Positions 21,421-33,200 of a stretch of 64,000 nt of DNA are shown here, one piece after another. A model generated the notes under the pieces. That model had not been told where the DNA came from. It made no database searches and was given only the letters and a program-made list of their open reading frames with translations. The stretch is from Cavia porcellus (Eukaryota > Chordata > Mammalia > Rodentia > Caviidae), in assembly GCF_034190915.1 (NCBI RefSeq), contig NW_026947500.1:21016501-21080500 (forward strand), given 5' to 3'. The translations under genes were made by a program, and so were the position numbers. Positions within the stretch are counted from its first letter, which is position 1. The number at the start of each line of letters is the position of its first letter.

Positions 21421-24140
21421 AGGAATATTCATGTTAATAAAACAGTATGAATTGTGTAAGTATTCCCATGGGCAAGATGAAGTATCTGACACTCACAGCT
21501 TAAGGAGAGGTTCAGTTCGGCTTATGTTTCCAGGGGAGTTCTATCCAGGGCTGGCTGACTCCACAGCAGAAACACGGTGGGAAGGCGTGGTGCTCATTTC
21601 TTGATGGTCAGGGGCAGAGTACAGGGCAAGAGTGCCACTGCGAGGAAGTGTACCCACCTCCCACTGGTCCCTGCTCCGTAACCGCACATTCAGCTCTGGA
21701 CCTCACTGGATGAACCCAGTGGTGAGTGTACTGACCCCATGGCCCAGTCAGCCATCTCTTCAGGCGTCTCTTCAGTCTGTCACATTAATACTGAGCCTAT
21801 TCTATTCCTGACAATATAGTGTCAAAATATTAAAAGTGGAAATTCATCCAAGTAGAACTGATTGACAGTCTGACAGATATTGTGGGAAATGACCGGGTCT
21901 TTTTCAGGAATACAAATATAAAGTATCACTAGTGTTTTGAATTAGAACTCACAAGGCATGATCCGTCCTTTTGTTTCCTATCATTATGCCTGTTCCATCT
22001 CTGCCTCTGGCCTTGTCCTGTCACTGACCCCTTTTAGGTGAAACAGGGTCCTGTAGTCACTTCCAGATGTGGACGTGGTTTCTACTCCACAGAGACCAGT
22101 GTTCCATCCCGCCATCGTCAAAATGCGGCATATTTGATGAAAGCTACATCGTGTCCTGCCCCTAGTGATGGGAGGGTGGTGTGCGTTGCTTTCCTCTCTT
22201 TCTGGCCTTGCCTTTCTTCTTTTCATGATGGCTAATGGAGGTGACTGAACCTGGCTGAACTATGGAGCAGGAGGATGGGAGAGGGTAAGAGAGGAGAAAA
22301 GAGAGGCTCACACTGATTTTTCTGTCCTTGCTCTCCCTGTGGGTCCTTCTGTGGTTCTCTCATCCCCCTAGTGAGTGCCTCTTCTGGAAGGACACTTGCC
22401 CCTGCAGATGCTGTCCTCCCGGCTGTGACCTCGTTGGTCCCTGCAGTGTCGTACTCTTTTGTCAACTTCACTTCTGCCAAGGTCTCTTTGCCCTTGAGGC
22501 AGATGTGTGGCCAGAAGCTAAGATGACCTCACATTGCTTCTCACCTGCGTCTGGCCCAGGAGAAATACTCTTATTTTTATTTGCTGAAACACATCTGGAC
22601 CTCATAGGAGCTGAAAGTGCCACTGTCAGGGCAGCTGAGGGCCCGCTGTGTCTTGCTTATTAGGTTTTTGGGTGTCTGAGTCAAAGACCAGTCTACAGTT
22701 AAAGGAACAGGAATAAGAATTAAGCTTGTGTTAAACCACAGAGGTTTCAGTGATTACTTGTTATCACAGCATTGCTTGTTCTATATTAACTAATTCAGTA
22801 AAAAAAGGGAGAGTAAGGAACAAAGAATTAAAAAGTACAGTGAGTATGAAACAATACAGTGAGGTGCTGTTGAAAAACCCTTTTCCCCTGACTCAGGTGA
22901 TGCACAAGTGATGCATCACCTTCCTCCTCCTCCCCGTGGGGACAGGAGCCACAGACCGACAGTGGATGACGCCCCATAACTTTCCCTAAATTGCCTCCGA
23001 TTGCTATTCTCTTCGTTGTGTTGTATATTTGTCATATAAGTGAGAGGTCCCCTGAGGAGTGGCTCAGGAATCACCTCAAAGGTTTATAGACATTATTTTG
23101 AACATCAACCTCCTTCTGCACAGAACGCTTCCAATACAACAGTCTCCTCACACCACCCAGTTTTTTAACTGTCTGGGCACTAACCAGATGATCTTCAGTT
23201 CCATTCATCTGACGGAAACTACCTGGGATTAGAGCAGACTGTACTTTAAGAGTACTTTTATGAGTCTGGTCCCACAAGAGTGCCTGCTTCAGAGGCCAGT
23301 GCTAAGCCCCAGGCCTTCCCCACTTGCAGCTGACTGTGAACCAGGGGTTCCCACCATTCCCTCCTCGGGCTCAGTAATTTGCTAGAATGGCTCACAGGGG
23401 TCAGAAAGCCACTTTATTTACCATTGCTGGTGTATTATACAGTAACCCAAGTGAAGAGGCATTTGAGTTAGAATATGGGGTGACGGTGCAGGAGCCATGT
23501 TCTCTCACCACTCTGTCATCACCTCTGTGTGTCACCAAGCTCTGTCGTTTACTGATCGTTTTATGGTGACTTCATTACCCAGCCGTGATTGATTAAACCA
23601 TCACCAGCTGATGACAAACTCAATCTCCAGTCCTTCTCTTTTCCCTGGAGGTGGAGGTGGGAATGAAAGTTCTACCTCTGATCATCTGGGTGGTTCCTTT
23701 GCCAATCAGATCCCACTCGGAAGCTACCTAGTGACCCCAGCCCTCAGATGACTTATAAGAATACATAAGATACCTCTTACTTGAATAATCCCAGGGATCT
23801 TAGAAACCAGGAAGCAAAACCAGATGATAACAAAAGGTGGTCCTTCCACCCCCATCCTTAGGAAAGTATAACGGTTTTAGGAGCTCTGTGCTAAGAACCA
23901 GGTACGAGGAGTAAATATTTCTCTTTATATCACAAACATGTTTCTTGGTTCTCTCTGAAGTCATCTTGTGTTCCAGTATTTATTATATCTTAGAACTTCA
24001 GTGGAAGCTAACATCTTAATATGTGAACAAGAAATAGTTAAGGCTAAAGGGATTTGAATATCATTTCTTCCTAGTTTAACCAATATTCTCTATGCCTTAA
24101 TGTCAGTGAAAACTCAGGAGCTGTAAAAGTAAACAGGACT
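21421..24140. other. Unassigned sequence
   Basis: No exon or repeat recognised. Reading frames here (up to 111 codons) overlap on both strands and show no domain. Confidence 0.35.
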
Positions 24141-24221
24141 ACCAGGGATGTAGCTCAGCAGTGCAGTGCCTGCCTGGAAAGTGCAAGGTTCTGAGTTTGA
24201 TTCCCCCCACTCCCCCCTCAA
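24141..24221 (+). mobile_element. tRNA-type SINE, second subfamily, with TSD
   Basis: ACCAGGGATGTAGCTCAGCA (A box), GTGCAAGGTTCTGAGTTTGA and TTGATTCCCC (B box). AAAAGTAAACAGGACT (24125-24140) and AAAAGTAAACAAGACT (24222-24237) flank it. The anticodon region differs from the TTGCAAGCAGG subfamily. Confidence 0.85.
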
Positions 24222-24409
24222 AAAAGTAAACAAGACTTTCTTTAGAGTCCTAGGAATTGCAGTTTGAGTGTTAAATCAGTGTTGTGAACAAGCAGAAAAG
24301 TAAGAGCTAATACTGAACAAACAGTGTTGCTTTGTTACAAAGCAGTACAAATTCTTTTGTGGGGAAAATTCAGTTGTAGTTGAGAACAGGTACAGGGGCC
24401 ACTGGAATG

Positions 24410-24433
24410 CAAAAAAAAAAAAAAAAAAAAAAC
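24410..24433 (+). repeat. Poly(A) run
   Basis: An A-run of about 23 bases with no recognisable element body upstream; possibly the tail of a very short or decayed insertion. Confidence 0.7.
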
Positions 24434-26745
24434 CAAAGAAAAAGATGAAGAAAAGAATGTACATACTGAGTAAAATGTCCATAAAACAAGAGTCCAGTGA
24501 CCTCCATATGCACCTTGAGTCTCTGGGCAATTGTAGCTGTTGAGTGACCAGCAGTCAGAGCTGATCCAAGGTTACCCTCCCAGCAGTGGGTGGAGTGGTG
24601 CATTGGTCCCCCGACGGCCTCCTGGCTGCATTTTGTAAAAGTTCTTTAGATTTTGTTTGCATTCTAATTTTTCTTTCATTGTAAAGCCCCAAGTTTAGGT
24701 TAATAGGTAACTGTTTATAAACTGGGCAGTCAACAAAGATTAAATATACATTCCTTAAAGATACGTACGGAATGTTCTTGAAAACCATCTTCTTGTTTGG
24801 CTACAGAGGAAACTGTGCTGAAATACGAATAGTGAAAGGCATACCATTGTGTTCAGGGAGCAGAATGCAAAATGTTAAAAGAAAGTCATATGTAACTGTA
24901 TCTATTGTAATCCCAAATTTTGTGTACAGTTATCCAAGTATTGTAATCCCTTTTCCAGTCTTCCCCACTATTCAAAAAGTTATATTTGTAACCCCATAAA
25001 GACGTTATTGGAATCCCAGCAAGTTAATTCCAATCTACCACCTCTAATGCAACCCACGTCGAGAGTAAAGACACCAAGACATATTCCAGGTGAAGGGCAG
25101 CCGAGAGGTCCTGAGTCCAATCCCCGTGGGGATGTGTGGACAAAGGCCCTGATCCTAGGCCTCTCCCAGAATTTATTATCTTGTGAAGAAGGGGGTGGCT
25201 CAGGGATGAGTGACAGTGAAGATGGTGGGAATTATGTGAGTAACTTGAGCTGGCTGGCCAGGTGGGGAGAAAAGCATCTCTGCAAAAGGCAGAGATTAGG
25301 ATATACAGAAGGATCAATTTGCATAATTCAATTAAGGTAGCAACTGAATTGTTTTAGAAGGCTGTTGCTTAGGTTTCTGACATGTAAACTTTTGTGCCCT
25401 GGGGAGTCATGGCCTCTTTACCTTGAGGCTCTTACCCAGTTGACACTCCTTGGAGCTGAGTGGCTCTACCATCCCACTGTTCCCTTAACTTCTATAGAGA
25501 GCACTATTGGAGGAAACAGGAGACTGTCTGATGGTTTTAGAGGTTACATATGGTACCTCCGCTAGCCTTGTTTGCAATTCTTAGAGCCAACTGAAGAGAG
25601 AAGGAAATACCATAGCCAACTCTGTACATAGCAGTATAAGGAGATAGTCTCCATATAATCAAAGTTGCAGCAGTTGTTCTGCATTCAAGGGGAGTCACTG
25701 GAGTTGTCTCCTGCATGTATCCAGCTCCTGTCTATGTTGAAAAATTATTCTTCATTGTTGGCCAGCATGAACTGCATACTGAGACGCTGTGTCAGAATGA
25801 GCAAAAGAAATGGACGGGAGGGATCTCAGTGAGTTGATCATTTCAAATATTTCATAAGCTGTTCAGACAGAGTTGTTTGACTTGGATGCCGAAAGGAGGC
25901 AGAGGGAGAGAGAGCAGTGTGGAACTGTGATCCAAGTTAAATATTTGCAAACTGAATCTAGCAGCTTATAAAAGATGTAATTTGGAAAAAAAGAAAAAAA
26001 TAAAGATGGTCTTGAACTGATAAAAAGAATCTACCAGGAATGAGAGGAAAGACACAGTGTTCCTGGGATGGCAGGGAACAAGGCGTTAAGTTTGCCACAG
26101 TGGTAGCAGCTTAACGAGGAACAGGAGGTAGCTAAGATAACAAGGACAAAGATATCCAAATGTTGATAAGAAGGGGACAAAACTGACTCTGTAAAAATGC
26201 TACTGTCATGTGAAAAGCCAAACATCAATAAACAAAGTATTGAAATGAGAAAAACAAATTCAGCTAGGCAGCTGGGAAAGAGCTCCGAATCCCAAATGAA
26301 GTGGTGGTGTTTCCTGTGTGACCAGTTCCGTCAGTGCCACACACCAAGCACCACCTCAGGTACTCATGTACCCCATCTTTGGAACAGTTGATTTGTGCAG
26401 ACAGGTCTAGGTGAGAGGAACAGGAAATGAACCTGGGTATTACTTGTGGAGTTTTTTCTATCCCAAATAACATGGCAATAAAAAAAACCCCCAAACCTCA
26501 TATACTGGTGGCAGAGGCAATGAAATGCCCACCCAGATTCCTATTCCTCCTTCCACCGTCATCTCTGTCGACTTGTAAGTGGTTGTTCAGCAGTGCACCC
26601 TCAGATCCCTACCAAACGTGTGTCACCATGGGGTTAAATTTGCAAATGAAGCCAAGCAGGACAGATGTACGATGCTTCTCATTCAAAGAGGTGAGTGATA
26701 GTGTATCTTTTCCACTATCAAAGAGTATTGTCAGACAATACTTAG
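24434..26745. other. Unassigned sequence
   Basis: No exon or clear repeat. The region probably belongs to the 5' part of HSD17B3 if the gene is as large as its human counterpart, but this is inference. Confidence 0.3.
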
Positions 26746-26749
26746 AGTA

Positions 26750-27135
26750 TCACATACGTCTCAGTTACTTTTCTCTTGTTACTGAGACAAAGTAAGTGGC
26801 ACCCAAAGTGAGAGGGGGAAAGGTTTATTTAGTTTGCAGTTTGTAGAAGTTTCAGTCTATAATCAGTTGGCTCCCAGGCAGGCTGGCACATGGCAGAGGA
26901 GAAACAGTTCGTGGCAGGAAGACAGTAGCAAAGCAGCAAGGGACTTGAATAGTGTCTTTCTGCCCCGTTTATCTTATTCAGGCTATTCAGGGCAGGTAGC
27001 ACTCATACTCTTAATCGGAGCACCCTTGAGCCTAGCATTGCACCATGAATCAATTCCAGCACTATACTCTCTAGATCCAGCCACACCTGAAAAAAGCCCC
27101 ATCCAAGACTGCATGAGGCTTTGAAATAAAACCTA
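26750..27135 (-). mobile_element. MaLR-type LTR, minus strand
   Basis: TTACTTTTCTCTTGTTACTGAGACAAAGTAAG followed by GGAAAGGTTTATTTAGTTTGCAGTTT and TTTCAGTCTATAATCAGTTGG is the reverse of the MaLR LTR end that reads CCAAATAAACCTTTCC...GTATTTTGTCACAGCAAC. The remaining body runs to about 27135. Confidence 0.65.
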
Positions 27136-27689
27136 CAAGGAAAAGTTTCATTTCTGTATGTATCTATCTATGCCCATAAGTGCAGGGAAAAATTTACAGG
27201 AGAATCAACAAGACACTAAAGCAGAAGGGTCCAAGGGTGGGGACATGGAACTGGGGGCACTGGGTTGTGTTTTCATTGGTATTGTTTGAATCTTCATAAT
27301 GAAAATGTATTTGTGTGTTCAGTACTGTGTGTTAACACATTAAAGCAGATAAAGATGTAAACACTAAGGTTTCAATTTAAGATATTTCTACTTGAATGGT
27401 TTTGGTGGAAGTTGGTTTTTTGACACCTTTCTTGGTTAAAGGCCATTAGCCTGAAGAGTGAATTAGTGGCTATTAGAGACCATGTAGTCTGAGCCACAAT
27501 TCAAGTACGTCTCTGTTTTCTCTGGTTTATACTTTTTTTAAAAATGAAAACCATAGCAAATGCTTGCTTTGGCAGCAAATTTTGCTAAGAGTGAAGACAG
27601 AGAAGATTAGCCTGGGTCCCCAAGGAAGAACTGAATACAGAAGGTATTCCATATTTTTGTTAAAATATTTTATGGCTTCAAGATCTAAA

Positions 27690-28905
27690 TGTTAGAAAAG
27701 AAACACTTTATCTGCTGGAAGATAAAACAGGTAAAACTATTGAAGACATAGGCAAGGACTTTCTGAACAGAACCCCAGTGGCACAAGAAATAATACTGAA
27801 AAAGTGGGATCACACCAAATTAAAAAGATTCTGCACACCAAAACCCCCAAACAAGCAAGCAAACAAACAAAACAAAACCAAAAACACCCAACAGAATGAA
27901 GAGACCACTTAAAGAATGTAAAAAGTTTTTGTAAGTCATTCCTCAGAGGAATGGCATCTAGAATAGATAAAGAACTCAAAAAAGTTAGACCCTTCCTCAA
28001 TAAAAGACCTGATAAAAATGGGCAAATGAAAGGAATAAACACTTCTCAGAAGCAGTACAAATAACCAGTAAATATGTGAAAAAATCTTCAGCATCACTGT
28101 ACACTAGAGAAATGTACATTGTAACAACACTGAGGTGTTATCTTGCTTCAGAAAGAATAGTTATCATCAAGAAATCAGAACACAGCAAATGCTGGCAAGA
28201 ATGTGGGAAAAGAGGAACCTTCCTACAGGCAGGAATGTAAACTAGCAGTGTTGGTAGGAATGTAAACTAGTGCAGTCACTATGGAAATCAGGGTGGGGAG
28301 TCCTCAAAAAGCTAAACATGGAAATTCCATTTGACCCAGCTATTCTCCTTTTGATAGCTTCCCTGAAAGAGTTAAAGTCATCATGTTACAGTGATATTTG
28401 CATATCCATATTTATAGAAGTATAATTTATAATAGCTAAATCTTGGAAATAGCCTACATGCCCACCAACAAATGAATGGAGAGGAAAACATTGTATTTAT
28501 GTGTAAGGCAGTACTGCTGTGCCATACAGGATTTACCTGTAAATGGGTGCATTTCAAGATCGTAATGTTAAATGAAATAAATCAGGCGTAGGAGGTGAAA
28601 TGTCACATGGTTTCTCTTACAGGAGAAACACAAAGTGCAAATAAAGAGCAGAATGAGGTAGATAATAGGAAACAAGGAATAAGAATAAGAGAGGAAGGAG
28701 CAGGAAAAGAAGGGGAAAGGGATTTTTCAAAAAGGGAGAATTGCAGAAAAACCAGAAACAGAGCTTTTGTAAGTGAGAAGGGGACCCAAAGTTGGGGGAG
28801 AAGGAAGGAATGGGAGGGAAAGGGGGCAACAAACACGTTAACATGCATGTACCAGCTCCCCACAATAGATGTGCTGCAAGCGTGTACTGATAAAACTTTT
28901 TTAAG
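27690..28905 (+). mobile_element. L1 LINE, 5'-truncated, plus strand
   Basis: ORF2 3' sequence (AGGCAAGGACTTTCTGAAC, CAATAAAAGACCTGATAAAAATGGGC, CTATTCTCCTTTTG) leads into a 3' untranslated region with a polypurine tract (28680-28820) and a short A-rich end near 28905. An AAAC-rich insert lies at 27840-27885. Frames are broken. Confidence 0.8.
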
Positions 28906-28919
28906 AAAAAAGATTAGGT

Positions 28920-29014
28920 GGGGCTGGGGATTTAGCTCAGCGGCATAAGCACCTGCCTTGCAAGCAGGCAGTCATGAGTTCAATCCCCGGCACTGATAAA
29001 AAGACAAAAAAAAA
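28920..29014 (+). mobile_element. tRNA-Ala-like (ID-type) SINE with TSD
   Basis: GGGGCTGGGGATTTAGCTCA, GGCATAAGCACCTGCCTTGC, then the B-box segment GAGTTCAATCCCCGGC and GATAAAAAGAC with an A-tail. AAAAAAGATTAGGT at 28906-28919 and 29015-29028 flank it. It landed at the 3' end of the L1. Confidence 0.93.
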
Positions 29015-29529
29015 AAAAAAGATTAGGTACCTTTTATGTTATGTGTCTTTAGCCACAGCTAAAAAGCTAACAGTGGAAGTCATTTGATTAAACCTGTAGA
29101 GAAAGACTTCAGTAAGCTGGGCCTTTGCCACTAACTCAGATGTCACCAACCTGTTTAAATGAGTAATGATTTTTTCTTTTCATTTTGTTCTTCTGGACAA
29201 AGTTTTAGCTTTTCTCATTGGTAAGACCTATTTTAGGGTTTCCTGTAACCCCCGGCGCAGCACACGTACACAAGCCCGGGACTCACTCTCACTCCAGCCG
29301 TTACACTCAGCCCAGTGTAGGCCTCGCCCTTGCTGGTGCCTGGGAAGCACCTGGCTTTTCCCCCGGGGCCCCCAGTTCCATTCCCCTTCCTGCCAGAGAC
29401 AGAAGAAGAGCGTTCCCCTGTCCAGTGATTCTCCAGAAGAATGTTTTGGTGAATAGAAGCCGCTCAGGGATTGCTGAGAAATGCTATTTCTGTCCCACGG
29501 CCATTGTAGACCTTCTGCCTACAGCTGTC

Positions 29530-29865
29530 CCTCCCTCCTGAGGGGCACTGGTCCGGGCCTCTGCAGACACCAAAGTGCACAGCTGTCCAAGTCCCTCACA
29601 TAAGATGGCACAGTGCTCTGCCTGTCATCCGTGTCATCCTTTTGTGCACTTTAAATCACTGCAGGTTACTTATAACAGCTAATATGACAGGAATGCCTTG
29701 TAGATAGCCTCATTATTATACTGTTCAGAGCAAAATGACAGGAAACAAAAACCCTGCTGTACCTATTCAGTGGAGATACAACTCTCCCCTATATTTTTGG
29801 TCTGTGGCGTGGTTGAATCTGTGGATGTGGAGCCGTGGGTCTGGAGGGCTGACTGTATGTAATGT
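29530..29865 (+). mobile_element. Tigger/MER2-like DNA transposon remnant
   Basis: TTTTGTGCACTTTAAATCACTGCAGGTTAC, then TATTATACTGTTCAGAG and GGTTGAATCTGTGGATGTGG followed by GGAGGGCTGACTGTA match the common non-autonomous Tigger/MER2-type element as I remember it. A second copy is at 33285-33625. Confidence 0.6.
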
Positions 29866-30191
29866 GAAGTCTGTAATATTTTGATTTAGACACAGTAAAT
29901 CCCATGTGTTTTGGATAAGCAGCTTTCAGATTGTGGGTGTGTAAAGAAAAGTACCTAGAATAGTTCCCAGGACATAGTAAACACTCAGGCACTAATGCCT
30001 ATTATGCTCTCCCCTGTAAGTCCCTTGTGGGGGACTATTTTGTCCATATCTCAGCCACACTTGTCCTGTTCTGCATGGTGCCAGTCCTGGTGGAGCAGGC
30101 ATCTTACACTGCACCCAAGTGTAGCACGTGGAGACTCACTTATTCACCTGTCTCCTCATTTGTTTTTGGTTTTCTCCGTTCTTACCCCCAG

Positions 30192-30267
30192 CTAGCAAGA
30201 CGAGGACTCAATGTTGTACTCATCAGCCGGACGCTGGAAAAACTCCAGACCATTGCCACTGAGATCG
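30192..30267 (+). CDS. HSD17B3: HSD17B3 exon 3
   Basis: Encodes [18 protein letters not shown] and onward to ATEI, starting in phase 0 after a TTACCCCCAG acceptor and ending one base into the next codon before GTGAGT. It contains the Arg that contacts the NADPH phosphate in the human enzyme (R80). Confidence 0.96.
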
Positions 30268-33200
30268 GTGAGTTCTCCCCATCGTGTTTCAAGTCATGGA
30301 GCCACCAGCCCAGCCTGCCCCGTCCTCATTTGTGATCCCTGCTCTATCCCCAGAGCAGCCTTGTTTACAAACTGAAGGGTAAGGTTCAAGGTGCAGGCTT
30401 TAGCCTGCCATGGATTCTGTGGGCTGTGGTTCTGCAGTGCAAGAAGAGGCACAGGCACAAACAGACCCACTTCTTCCTTTGATCCAGCACTCGCATCCTT
30501 AGATTAGAGTCAGCCCTGCTCATCGGGAGACCCCCAGCTGCCTGGTAACTTCTACTCCTTTTCAAAGCAGAATTTGTGTGCGGATCTGCACTTCCTGTGT
30601 CTGTGCTCTGCCCCCTGCAGGAGGGTAAAGGATAGTGCTTACTGGTGGTCATCAGATTTTAAAAACAGATCTGGCCTAGAGCCGCCATGTATGGTTGCAG
30701 AAGCTGCAGAGGTTGTGTGCTGTGAAGCTCTAGAAGCAGCTGTTATACTATAATGTTTCATTATGACTGTTTGCTTGGAAGTGTTCTGAGTTAACATTGA
30801 CTGTATATTTTTCTTTGGATGTTTGAAGTTTAATAATTATTAACGATTAGTAAGTAGTTTTTACCTCAAAGGGACGAGTGATCATGAAGTCTTCAGAAGA
30901 CCATTGCAGACCTTCTGGGGTCAGCCTTACTGCCCTGGGGAGATCTGAGGTGGAGAAGGTGTGGGCGAGGTGGGGTCATACCACAGCAGCTCTGTACCCT
31001 TGAACAATGGACTCTGATTTTATCCTGTCTGGATATATGAAGGATCACTAGTGGGACCAAGACATTCTTGAATATTTTTCTTACCGTGCTAAACTGTGCT
31101 TTTCTTCAATCATCCTTGTGAAAACTAAGTCGTGTTTTTGCTTTCAAAGCATCCTGCTCACCTAAATTATGCCTTGAGATTGCTTGATGCAGAAATACTG
31201 TGTCTAACTGCAAAATGAAAGGAATATACCAAGAAATTGGTGAACTCTGCTTTTATATCTGCTGGAAAATTCCTACCTGAGGCACTGTAATAAACTGGCA
31301 GTGCATTGGGAGTGAGAAGAGTATGGGTGCTTTGGGGCAGTTTCCTGTTCTCTGAGGCTTAGTTTCCTGTACAGGAAAGTAGGAATGATGTTCTCTACTT
31401 CACGAGGTTGTCAGGAGGACTGACACGTGAGCGTGAATGTCTCCTGTCTCAGTGCCAGGCAAACGCACGGACGGCTCTGTCTGTGGCCTTACTGAGCGCA
31501 GGCAATGGCGGACCTGCTTTTCCACCCCTGGGCCCACGGATCTCCTGAACATGTGCAGGAGACCCAACTTGTGGCTGGGTCTTTTCAGTGGGTCTGTGAT
31601 GGACATCAGCATTTGCATTTCTAACACGTTTCCCTGTAGTACTGCGGTCTCCACTTTGGGAACCACTGCACTAAATCTGTTTTAAGGCAAATACTTCTCA
31701 CTGTAGTAACTGATAAATACAAGATAGTAGTAAGTATTACAGTTAGCATCGGGGAACCTCATGGTCCAGAGGGAGATTTCTACCCCTGTTGATCAATAAA
31801 TACCTGTTTTCTCTAATGCAGCAGGTTCTACTGGGAGAAGTGTGAAGATTATACAAGCAGATTTTACCAAAGATGACATCTATGAATATATTAAAGAAAA
31901 CCTTAAAGGCTTAGAAATTGGAGTCTTAGGTAAGAAAATTGCAAAATACTAAGGCTGCTGTAATATAGCATTGAAATAATTATCTTAGTGACATTTGATC
32001 ATTCCATGGTAGCTTAATTTTAACCCTTGATGGTATTTTAAATTGCAGCATTAAATTGATTATTAAGGCTCAACTCTTCAAGAGAGATCATAGGATTAAA
32101 AAATTATATATGTATATATTAAATATACATTCCAACCTTCCAAATGATATTTTATAATGTTAAAGTGAATTATTTGTCACAGAACTGGTATTGACCATTT
32201 CTCAGGAAGAGTGATCCCAGAAACTGGCCTGAAGAATTAGTTTAGCAAACCAGCGTTTCTCTCACTGATCCACGAAACAGAAAGTCAGTGTTGTGATTTG
32301 AGAATTGAAATTTCTTACTCAGGAAACAAAGATATTTCCTGTAATGATTTGTAGACAAGGTCTTTTACAACCACATGCACTGTATGATGTTTGTATTACA
32401 CATAGAAGCAAGTAAGATTTGATTTCTAAGCTTCTTGCTGAATTAAAAACATTACATAGTCATAAACAAAAATGTAAAACATATCAATGTAGAAAAATTT
32501 GAGAGAACAGACACATAAAAGAAAACTACAAATTTCTTAAAATCTTCAAAATTGGAGATAGCATTTTTACATATATGCACACATTTTCAAAAAACGGAAT
32601 TACGTGTACTTACTGTTTCATACTTTAAAACTGATATCAAATATTTACCTGTATCTAAAATTTCAAGCAGCTGTAGTTTTTCGCTGCATGACCACATACC
32701 TGGTTTTGGAGACTTGTTTTTTTCCCATCTCATTTCCACTATCTTGTGTATAAATAAATCTTTTGCACGTGCCTCTTTGGGAATTTCCTACCTACTCTTC
32801 TGATGCGTTTTTGTTTCGCCCCTTTCCATCAGTCAACAATGTTGGAATGCTTGCAAGCCGTGTCCCGAGCCATTTCCTTACCACACCGGACAGCATCCAG
32901 GTGGGCCTGGGCTCTTTTGTGCACGTTTCCTCCAGCACAGAACTGACCCCTGCGATCCGTGACTGCTAGGGGTGAGGGAGGAGTCATGGGAAACGCATTC
33001 TCTATTGCACGGTGAAGGTCTTGAGATCTCTATTTTTACCTTTTACAGTCAAGAGACATCTATCTTTTCAGGACTATCTCTTGAATGAGGACATCTTTCC
33101 TCTTCTCTGCATATCAAAATTCTCCTGGCCATTGTCCCATTTTTGAAGCTCCGCACCCTGCTTGATAGAAGGGTGATTCTTCTCAGTGAATTCATAGCTA

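Noticed and set aside
1..30191. Search for SLC35D2 exons, the neighbour of HSD17B3 in human.
   Set aside because: No recognisable nucleotide-sugar transporter segment was found; the gene is probably outside the window.
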